Assembly: GCA_020057015.1 (NCBI GenBank)
Contig: JAGVGS010000189.1
Span: 1-5,168 of the forward strand
Direction: 5' to 3'
DNA: 5,168 nt
Source of the DNA: Candidatus Omnitrophota bacterium
GTDB taxonomy: Bacteria > Omnitrophota > Gorgyraeia > Aquiviventales > Aquiviventaceae
Positions 1 through 4,627 of the stretch are shown here, piece after piece. A model generated the notes under the pieces. The model searched no databases. It saw only the letters and a program-made list of their open reading frames with translations, and was not told where the DNA came from. The translations under genes and the position numbers were made by a program. Each line of letters starts with the position of its first letter. The stretch's first letter is position 1.

Positions 1-655
1 GCCCGAGCTGCAACCCTGAGCCAGAATCTTGGGTGTCTGCATTCAAATCCGTATAGGCGACGGCCCGAGCCACCACCTGGCCGCGATAGGTGCGTCCCAT
101 CGCCCCACTTTGCCAGGCCACCCGGTAGCGAATCAAGTTATTGTCGCTGGGCAGCGGAGCTGCCGGTTCTCCCCCGGGCGGCGGGGGGCCGACGTCTTGG
201 TAGGTGATGTCGAAGACGTCGATTTCATCGGCCCAGACGAATTTGCCTGCAGGGTCGCAGGCCCCGGCGGCGTCACGCTCAAAGTATTCCAGCACGTTGG
301 CGAGCAGGCGGTACTCGACCCACCGATAATTGTTCGGGTTATCAAAGCAGCTCGGAGGCGGCACGCTACCAGCCACGGCACAGCCGCTGGGCAGGCGGAT
401 TTCCACCGTATCCTGATTGCCCCCGTCATACACGTGCACGCGGTCGGCCTGCTCGAGATCGCGGCTGAGCCGCACCGTGGCCAAACCCGCCATCCCTTCG
501 TTGGAGATGCTTGAGTTGGCGCGCTGGCGCAGGTCCTGCTCGATGCGTGCGTGCGTCATGTCCATTGAGGCCATCGTGAGCAGGACGACCATGCCGACTA
601 TCCCCCCGACGATCAGCTCGATGAGCGTCACGCCCTGCCGGCTGCAGGCGTTCAT
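1..655 (-). CDS. PilW-like minor pilin, C-terminus beyond window
   Basis: The frame runs from ATG 655 to the window edge without a stop, giving 218 visible residues. The prepilin motif is MNACSRQG|VTLIELIVGGIVGMVVLLTM with Glu at mature +5 (residue 13). LRQRANSSISNEGMAGLATVRLSRDLEQADRV follows, the pattern of PilW/GspJ-like proteins (a long helix, then 'L.RDL..A'). A large beta-rich domain follows with Cys at 92, 103 and 133 and a proline-rich loop DVGPPPPGGEP near 154-164. ATG 655 overlaps the PilV-like stop as ATGA; an in-frame ATG at 667 would add four residues (MLLA) to the leader and cannot be excluded. The PilW/GspJ size range fits what is visible. Further pilus genes such as pilY1 may follow outside the window. 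Confidence 0.85.
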   Translation of the reverse strand, partial: MNACSRQGVTLIELIVGGIVGMVVLLTMASMDMTHARIEQDLRQRANSSISNEGMAGLATVRLSRDLEQADRVHVYDGGNQDTVEIRLPSGCAVAGSVPPPSCFDNPNNYRWVEYRLLANVLEYFERDAAGACDPAGKFVWADEIDVFDITYQDVGPPPPGGEPAAPLPSDNNLIRYRVAWQSGAMGRTYRGQVVARAVAYTDLNADTQDSGSGLQLG

Positions 656-1098
656 GGCGAGCAGCATCCGGTGATGTCATTCCAGCACATCTGCACGTCC
701 ACACGCCGGCAGTCCCCTGAGCCTCCGACCCCATCACAGTCTTCTGGCGTCACCCGGTAGCAGCGCATGACATCGCCATTCAGAATGGAGTTCGGTCCGG
801 AGACGCCGGCCGCCGGCAGCGGGTACGCGTCCGCGGGCAGGTGCGCCTTGACCCACACGCCCGGTGGCTGTGCCGCCAGAAACCCGTCATCCCCGTCAAC
901 CGCCAACCGATTGCGGAACCCCTCGATCAGCTCTTGCGCATAGGCCGCCGCCTCAATCACCCCGGGGTTCTCGTTGCCGCGCATCATTCGGGCGGCTGCG
1001 ACGAAGGCCATCAGAGTCCCCCCTGCGGTAATGCTGATCACCAAGGCGGCTGCGAGCGTCTCCATGAGCGTCATGCCCTGCTGCGCGCGCCGCCTCAT
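652..1098 (-). CDS. PilV-like minor pilin with cysteine-rich tail, 148 aa
   Basis: The leader MRRRAQQG is followed by MTLMETLAAALVISITAGGTLMAF: Gly at residue 8, Glu at mature +5 (residue 13), then the hydrophobic helix, as in PilV/GspI-like minor pilins. The following EAAAYAQELIEGFRNRL also fits the PilV pattern. The last 36 residues carry six cysteines (113, 121, 130, 138, 145, 146), suggesting several disulfides in the periplasmic domain. ATG 1098 is chosen over GTG 1110: it has GGAG (1108-1105) 6 nt upstream and shares one base with the stop of the previous gene (TAATG). The stop overlaps the next gene's ATG by 4 bp. Like its neighbours it would join a priming or tip complex. Confidence 0.85.
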   Translation of the reverse strand: MRRRAQQGMTLMETLAAALVISITAGGTLMAFVAAARMMRGNENPGVIEAAAYAQELIEGFRNRLAVDGDDGFLAAQPPGVWVKAHLPADAYPLPAAGVSGPNSILNGDVMRCYRVTPEDCDGVGGSGDCRRVDVQMCWNDITGCCSP

Positions 1099-1520
1099 TA
1101 GGGGCTCCACGTGCCAGCCAAGAGGGCGAGGTTGTTTTGATCGATGATCAGCGTCTTGCCGTTATAGACGGCGGTGGCGCTAAATGTGGCCGCTGGCCCG
1201 GTGCCGGGACAAGCCCCGTTAACGCTAAATTGCACCGGCCCGCTCGTGTTGTTGGGGTCATCCATGAAGATGTTAGGCCAATTGAGTGAGCCCGGCGTCA
1301 GCGCGGTGCAATAGAAGGTGTTGATGCGCGTCCAATACACGCGTTCGCCGGCATAGATGGCTCGCAGGGTGTCCTGGGCTGCGCGAAAGCGCCCGAACTC
1401 GATGGTGCGCCAATAACTCAGGAGTGCTAAACTCGCCAGAATGCCGACGATCACTACCACGATCATCACTTCATGGAGCGTGAACCCCTGTCTGTTGCAC
1501 CCCTTCCCCAGGCGCGCCAT
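1098..1520 (-). CDS. Type IV pilin-like protein (PilA/PilE type), 140 aa
   Basis: This has the canonical class III prepilin signal: leader MARLGKGCNRQG, cleavage before F13, then FTLHEVMIVVVIVGILASLALLSY with Glu at mature position 5 (residue 17), needed for assembly and N-methylation. The helix continues as RFRAAQDTLRAIYAGERVYWTRINTFY, a style common to short major pilins, ahead of a small globular region with two Cys (71, 104) that could form a disulfide. The frame extends upstream to 1565, but ATG 1520 is chosen because GGAGGA (1533-1528) sits 7 nt before it and it overlaps the preceding stop by one base. It would be inserted in the inner membrane, processed by PilD-type peptidase and assembled in a pilus or pseudopilus. 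Major or minor role is undecided; its position among minor pilins is unusual for a major pilin. Confidence 0.9.
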   Translation of the reverse strand: MARLGKGCNRQGFTLHEVMIVVVIVGILASLALLSYWRTIEFGRFRAAQDTLRAIYAGERVYWTRINTFYCTALTPGSLNWPNIFMDDPNNTSGPVQFSVNGACPGTGPAATFSATAVYNGKTLIIDQNNLALLAGTWSP

Positions 1521-1861
1521 CAGTAAGTCCTCCGGGCCACCAGCTCGAAACCAAACCCAGGACACCCCATCGCCGTCACGTCCACGCTTTCATCCGGTAT
1601 CCCGTTGTTATCCAAATCAAACTGCATGGGACTTGAGGGGCAGTTGGCCGCGTCGGCTGGGCCCAACCACAGACGCCCCTGCGCGCGCACCAGGGCCGCT
1701 TCGGCAAGATACCGCGCGCGCATCCGTTCACGGATAGATCGCGCCTGGCGAGCATTCGCCACCGCAAGAAAGAGCATGGTCGTCACCCCGATCGATGCCA
1801 CAAGGGCACTCACCAGGGCCATGGTGAGCACGCTTCCCTGAGCGTGGCGAGCAGCGATCAT
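1520..1861 (-). CDS. PilX/GspK-like minor pilin, 113 aa
   Basis: This is a short exported pilin-like protein. The N-terminus MIAARHAQG|SVLTMALVSALVASIGVTTMLFLAVA has a short basic leader, a Gly at the likely prepilin-peptidase site (residue 9) and a long hydrophobic helix. It is followed by the YLAEAALVRAQGRLW segment (51-65), typical of PilX/GspK-type proteins. Position +5 of the mature protein is Met, not Glu, as in GspK-type tip subunits. The C-terminal part has two Cys (74, 100) flanking DLDNNGIPDE (82-91), which resembles a calcium-binding DxDxNG loop. I preferred ATG 1861 over the in-frame TTG at 1882 because it overlaps the leader ORF as ATGA. It is first in the pilin operon, and its stop shares one base with the next ATG (TGATG). 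The exact subtype is inferred from weak similarity. Confidence 0.75.
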   Translation of the reverse strand: MIAARHAQGSVLTMALVSALVASIGVTTMLFLAVANARQARSIRERMRARYLAEAALVRAQGRLWLGPADAANCPSSPMQFDLDNNGIPDESVDVTAMGCPGFGFELVARRTY

Positions 1862-1908
1862 CGTAGTATGCCCACGCAACAATATAACACGTTATGAATT
1901 ATGGCCAT
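1858..1908 (-). CDS. Possible 16-codon leader ORF coupled to the first pilin gene
   Basis: ATG at 1908 opens MAIIHNVLYCCVGILR and stops with TGA at 1860-1858, overlapping the ATG (1861-1859) of the PilX-like gene as ATGA. It has the only good Shine-Dalgarno in the leader: GGAG at 1918-1915, 6 nt from the ATG. The PilX-like gene has no convincing site of its own, so this frame probably loads ribosomes for it by termination-reinitiation. The peptide is hydrophobic with two adjacent cysteines and has no recognised family. An in-frame TGA lies directly upstream (1911-1909), so the frame cannot be longer. It may be a real leader peptide or only a ribosome-loading device. Confidence 0.45.
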   Translation of the reverse strand: MAIIHNVLYCCVGILR

Positions 1909-1928
1909 TCATCGCTCCACTTTATACA

Positions 1929-1958
1929 AGTATGCCTCACTTATTCAGTGTAACTCAA
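1929..1958 (-). promoter_or_regulatory. Possible second promoter downstream of the terminator
   Basis: TTGAGT (1958-1953) and CATACT (1934-1929), spaced by 18 bp, repeat the architecture and the exact -10 of the promoter at 2175-2146. A start near 1922 would leave a short leader with a Shine-Dalgarno at 1918-1915 and would bypass the riboswitch. The local AT-richness supports it, but both boxes are imperfect, so it may be chance. Confidence 0.35.
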
Positions 1959-1975
1959 ACGATCCCAGGGCAATA

Positions 1976-2004
1976 CAAAAACCGAACCAGTATCTGGTTC
2001 GGTT
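1976..2004 (-). terminator. Rho-independent terminator, likely the riboswitch expression platform
   Basis: On the minus strand a perfect 11-bp stem, AACCGAACCAG (2004-1994) with CTGGTTCGGTT (1990-1980), has a 3-nt ATA loop. A run of five T, two of them in the stem, ends at 1977. It lies 52 nt after the aptamer and 115 nt before the first pilin gene, where a transcription-attenuating expression platform would be. It can also end readthrough from cutA. The 3' strand of aptamer P1 (GACCAG, 2062-2057) can pair with CTGGTT (1990-1985) of the terminator (five Watson-Crick pairs and one G-U), a possible but short antiterminator. Confidence 0.8.
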
Positions 2005-2055
2005 AACTCGGCCATCTCAGGGGCCAGAGCGCTTCACAGGACTTCGCTTGCCTCA

Positions 2056-2137
2056 CCTGGTCGGCAGCCCGGCGGTCTAACGCTGAGACCCGTAGCTTTG
2101 CGTCCCTCGCTTGCGCGAGGTTTGCCTTTTCGCCAGT
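2056..2137 (-). ncRNA. Cyclic di-GMP-I riboswitch aptamer (GEMM-I)
   Basis: The minus-strand RNA contains the conserved GEMM-I blocks in order: AAAAGGCAAACC (2130-2119), GGGACGCAAAGC (2106-2095) and GCCGGGCTGCCGA (2073-2061). Helix P1 is formed by CTGG (2136-2133) with CCAG (2060-2057), and GGCA (2126-2123) can pair with TGCC (2066-2063). The first hairpin is a 6-bp stem, CCTCGC/GCGAGG, capped by a GCAA tetraloop (2114-2111), the expected GNRA loop that docks on the second hairpin. The second hairpin carries GGTCT/AGACC (2090-2086/2078-2074). By my alignment to the V. cholerae Vc2 aptamer, the ligand-specificity position G20 is G (2126), which favours c-di-GMP over 3',3'-cGAMP. It lies between cutA and the pilin cluster, upstream of an intrinsic terminator. 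Only the precise ends are uncertain. Confidence 0.92.
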
Positions 2138-2145
2138 ACAAGGGA

Positions 2146-2175
2146 AGTATGCCTGATGAGCAGACAGCGCGTCAA
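2146..2175 (-). promoter_or_regulatory. Predicted sigma70-type promoter for the riboswitch/pilin transcript
   Basis: The -35 box TTGACG (2175-2170) and -10 box CATACT (2151-2146) are separated by 18 bp. Transcription would start near 2140-2138, only 2-4 nt before the 5' strand of riboswitch helix P1 (2136). This placement, with the start abutting the aptamer, is what makes a modest -10 credible. The -35 box contains the cutA stop codon. It is predicted from sequence only. Confidence 0.6.
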
Positions 2176-2489
2176 GCCACGCTCGTGCAGACCCACTGCA
2201 GATAGGGCGCGAGGCCGGCGCTCACCGGCAGGGCAATGATCTCAGGCACTTGGTAGGGGTGCTGCGCCTTGATGGCGCGCTGCAAGGCCGGCACGCGGCG
2301 GGCCGTGGTCTTGATCAGCAGCAGCACCTCGCGCGCGCGATCGAGCTTGCCCTGCCAGAGAAACATCGACTCGACACCTGGCACGATGTTCACGCAGGCC
2401 GCCAGGCGCTGGCTGAGCAGGGCGCGCGCCAGGCGCTGGGCCACCGCACGCGTGGGCGCGGTGACCAGCACCACCATGACGCGGCTCAT
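2172..2489 (-). CDS. cutA: CutA1-family divalent-cation tolerance protein
   Basis: The product is 105 residues, the usual size for CutA1, a small cytoplasmic ferredoxin-like-fold protein that forms very stable trimers. The family was named for copper tolerance in E. coli, but its molecular role is still unclear. Family hallmarks run through the sequence: VMVVLVTAPT (first strand), LAACVNIVPGVESMFLWQGKL (with the conserved Cys at residue 32), EVLLLIKTTA, IKAQHPYQVPEIIALPV and YLQWV near the end. It follows the TPR gene after 29 bp and is the last gene of that transcription unit. Its stop codon (TGA at 2174-2172) lies within the -35 element of the promoter driving the riboswitch leader. No other terminator is visible after it, so readthrough from cutA would enter the riboswitch and its terminator. 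Confidence 0.95.
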   Translation of the reverse strand: MSRVMVVLVTAPTRAVAQRLARALLSQRLAACVNIVPGVESMFLWQGKLDRAREVLLLIKTTARRVPALQRAIKAQHPYQVPEIIALPVSAGLAPYLQWVCTSVA

Positions 2490-2506
2490 CGCACTGTGGT
2501 AATCAT
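2486..2506 (-). CDS. Possible six-codon leader ORF (MITTVR) coupled to cutA
   Basis: ATG at 2506 opens a six-codon frame (MITTVR) that ends in TGA at 2488-2486, overlapping the cutA ATG as ATGA. It is preceded by a strong purine-rich Shine-Dalgarno (GGAG at 2515-2512 within a G-rich run that begins at the TPR gene's stop codon), 5 nt from its ATG. The cutA ATG itself lies 22 nt from that same Shine-Dalgarno and has no good one of its own. A ribosome loaded here would terminate exactly where cutA begins and could reinitiate. This short frame could be chance; the spacing and overlap are what support it. Confidence 0.35.
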   Translation of the reverse strand: MITTVR

Positions 2507-2518
2507 CGCATCTCCCCC

Positions 2519-4627
2519 CTACTCATGCTGGGCTGCCCGCAGCAGCGCATAGCGCTCCTTCGCCACTTTAGCCTCCGGCACCGGCTCTTTGGCCATGCGG
2601 GCATAGATCTTGAGGGCCTCAGGAATCCGGTTCTGTCGCTCCAGCACCTTGGCCATCGCCAGCTGGGCGCGCACCTGCCAAGGCGGCTGCTCGATCGCCT
2701 GATACCACTGCAGCGCCCGCTCGTAGTCCTGGCCCTCTTCAAAACACGAGGCGCTGCGGTAGGCAGCTTCGCTTTGTAAGGCCGGCAGCGCGCGGCCTGC
2801 AGCATCATACCACCGCAGGGCAGCTGCGTAATCCCGCTCGCGCGAGGCCTGATCGCCCAGGCGTAGTGCTAGTTTGGCGCGCTGGCCGCGCGGGAGATTT
2901 TCGGTCTCATACCAGCCCTCGATTTGCGCCCGCAGGCTCTGCCCTAAGCGCTCCCGGCTGCGCATCTCTGCCAAGAGCAAGCGCGCATCCAGCGCTTCCT
3001 CGCTGGAGGCCGCATGCTTGAGAGTCTCTTGGCAAAGCCGCCGGGCCGAGGCTTCCTCGCCTTCTTCCAAGACAAAGAGCGCTTCATAGTAGGCTGCCCG
3101 CGCGGCCACCGTGGAGTGCGGCCGCTGTCGGCGGATGTGGCCCAGCAGCGCCCGGGCCAGACCTTGCTCTCGCTGCGTCATGTAGGCGACCACGAGGGCT
3201 AAGCGCGCGTCATCGGCCACCGACGACTGGTCCGAGGCCATCACCTGGCGAAAGAGCGCGATCGCCTCATCCAGCCGGCCGTTCTGCAGCTTCAGCCGGC
3301 CCAGTTGGAGTTGGGCATGCGCGGTGAGCCCAGGCTCCTGGCTGCTGCGCATGGCGCTCTCGTAGCGCGCTTGCGCACCGGGCAGATCGCCCTGGAACAG
3401 CGCCAAATCGCCCAGGCCCGCAAGGGCTGCGGCTCGAAGCTGCGGGGCTGAGGAGCCTGACACCTGCTCATAAAGCCGCCGGGCCTCTGCGACATCTCCT
3501 TCCATGAGGCTCACCCCGGCCAACTGTAAGTCCACGCGCGCCTGGGCAGCATCATCGCTGGCCTTGCCTCGCCATTGCTCGAGCAGCGCGCGGGCGGAGG
3601 GCACCTGGCCCCGCTGCTGCTCCAAATCAGCCAGCACCAGGCTGCTTTCAAACGCCAGCGCATGTGTCGCATGCGCCTCGACGATGTCGCGAAAGCGCGT
3701 GCGGGCGTCCTCGCTGCGACCCAACTGCTGCAAGCAGTGCCCCTCGGCAAATAAGGCTTCCACTTGGTATTCAGGGGTCGTGGCCAATTGACGGTAGGTC
3801 GCTAGGGCTTGGACGCTCTCTTCGCAGCGGCCCAGTTGGTACGAAGACCAGCCCACCCCAAAATGGCCGAACGTGCTCCAGTTCGAGGGCTGGCTCGCGT
3901 TGACAGCGCGGCGGTAGGCTGCCATCGCCTCATCGTAGCGCTTGAGCCCATTGAGCGCCTCGCCGAGGTAAAAGGCCGCCTGGGCCGCTTGCCTGGTCTG
4001 CGCCTGCCGATGCACATAGGGAATCAGCAGCGTCACGGCATCATCAAACCGCCGGCTCTGCAAGTAGCAGTACGCCTCAAAGAGCACCGCATCCACCGCC
4101 TGCGCCGAGAGCGGAAACCGGCGCGCCACCTCGCGGAAATGCGTGATCGCCGAGGGGTAGGCCTGCTGCTGCATGTAAATCATCCCTAAGGCCAGCTCGG
4201 CCTGGGGGGTCCACGTCGTGTTGGGATATTGCTCCAGCAGCTGCTGGTAGACCCGCTTCGCCCGGCCGATGTCCTCGGCCTTACGGCTGATCTCTGCTTC
4301 CCAATACAGCGCCTCGGGCCACAACGCGTGGCCGGTGGCAAGCCGCTTCTTCAGCCCCTCCATCACTTGCAGGGCTTCCACGCCGCGCTGCAGCCGATCA
4401 AAGCTCAGGGCCAGCCACAGCGAGACCCGCACGCCCTCCGGCGCCTGCGGATATTGCTTCAAGAATTCCTGCGCCAGCGCAGCCACCAGAGGAAAATCCT
4501 CGCGCAAAAACGCGCGTTGGATAGAGACGTAGTTACCGGACACCTCCGCCGCCTGGACTGGCCGCGGCGCGAGCCACACGCTCAGCAGTAAGAGCCCAGC
4601 CACGCACGCACGCGCACGAGGGGTCAT
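2519..4627 (-). CDS. Exported tetratricopeptide-repeat protein, 702 aa
   Basis: No specific family was recognised beyond TPR. I chose the ATG at 4627 rather than the in-frame ATG at 4681: it gives an ATGA overlap with the uvrA stop, and it places a clean signal peptide at the N-terminus (basic MTPRARAC, hydrophobic AGLLLLSVWLA, likely cleavage VQA|AE after residue 26). There is no lipobox, so it is predicted to be a soluble periplasmic protein. The rest is nearly all paired helices with TPR-type G/Y/A/F/A/P spacing. Clear units lie near residues 143-176, 215-248, 290-320, 400-432, 438-470, 585-615, 620-648 and 653-682, with degenerate ones between. The repeats recall the BamD/YbgF (CpoB) type of periplasmic TPR scaffold, but the protein is much longer. 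There is no enzymatic domain. It probably acts as a protein-protein scaffold in the envelope; any link to pili is inferred only from the neighbourhood. The stop is TAG at 2521-2519. Confidence 0.9.
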   Translation of the reverse strand: MTPRARACVAGLLLLSVWLAPRPVQAAEVSGNYVSIQRAFLREDFPLVAALAQEFLKQYPQAPEGVRVSLWLALSFDRLQRGVEALQVMEGLKKRLATGHALWPEALYWEAEISRKAEDIGRAKRVYQQLLEQYPNTTWTPQAELALGMIYMQQQAYPSAITHFREVARRFPLSAQAVDAVLFEAYCYLQSRRFDDAVTLLIPYVHRQAQTRQAAQAAFYLGEALNGLKRYDEAMAAYRRAVNASQPSNWSTFGHFGVGWSSYQLGRCEESVQALATYRQLATTPEYQVEALFAEGHCLQQLGRSEDARTRFRDIVEAHATHALAFESSLVLADLEQQRGQVPSARALLEQWRGKASDDAAQARVDLQLAGVSLMEGDVAEARRLYEQVSGSSAPQLRAAALAGLGDLALFQGDLPGAQARYESAMRSSQEPGLTAHAQLQLGRLKLQNGRLDEAIALFRQVMASDQSSVADDARLALVVAYMTQREQGLARALLGHIRRQRPHSTVAARAAYYEALFVLEEGEEASARRLCQETLKHAASSEEALDARLLLAEMRSRERLGQSLRAQIEGWYETENLPRGQRAKLALRLGDQASRERDYAAALRWYDAAGRALPALQSEAAYRSASCFEEGQDYERALQWYQAIEQPPWQVRAQLAMAKVLERQNRIPEALKIYARMAKEPVPEAKVAKERYALLRAAQHE

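Noticed and set aside
29..514. Open frame of 161 codons on the plus strand
   Set aside because: It lies antisense to the PilW-like gene, has no family resemblance, and high GC readily creates such frames; the minus frame shows a clear prepilin motif and continuous pilin-like sequence.
1521..1565. Upstream start at 1565 for the PilA/PilE-like gene
   Set aside because: It would make an overlong prepilin leader; ATG 1520 has GGAGGA at the right spacing.
1862..1882. TTG start at 1882 for the PilX-like gene
   Set aside because: It has no Shine-Dalgarno, while ATG 1861 is coupled to the leader ORF by ATGA and gives a leader of normal prepilin length.
2010..2025. Small GGCC/GGCC hairpin between aptamer and terminator
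   Set aside because: The stem is only 4 bp with an 8-nt loop and no T-run; it may be part of an alternative fold but is too weak to call.
3504..4591. Several plus-strand open frames of 80-126 codons
   Set aside because: All are antisense to the TPR gene, with compositions rich in Arg, Ser and Pro typical of shadow frames and no recognisable domains.
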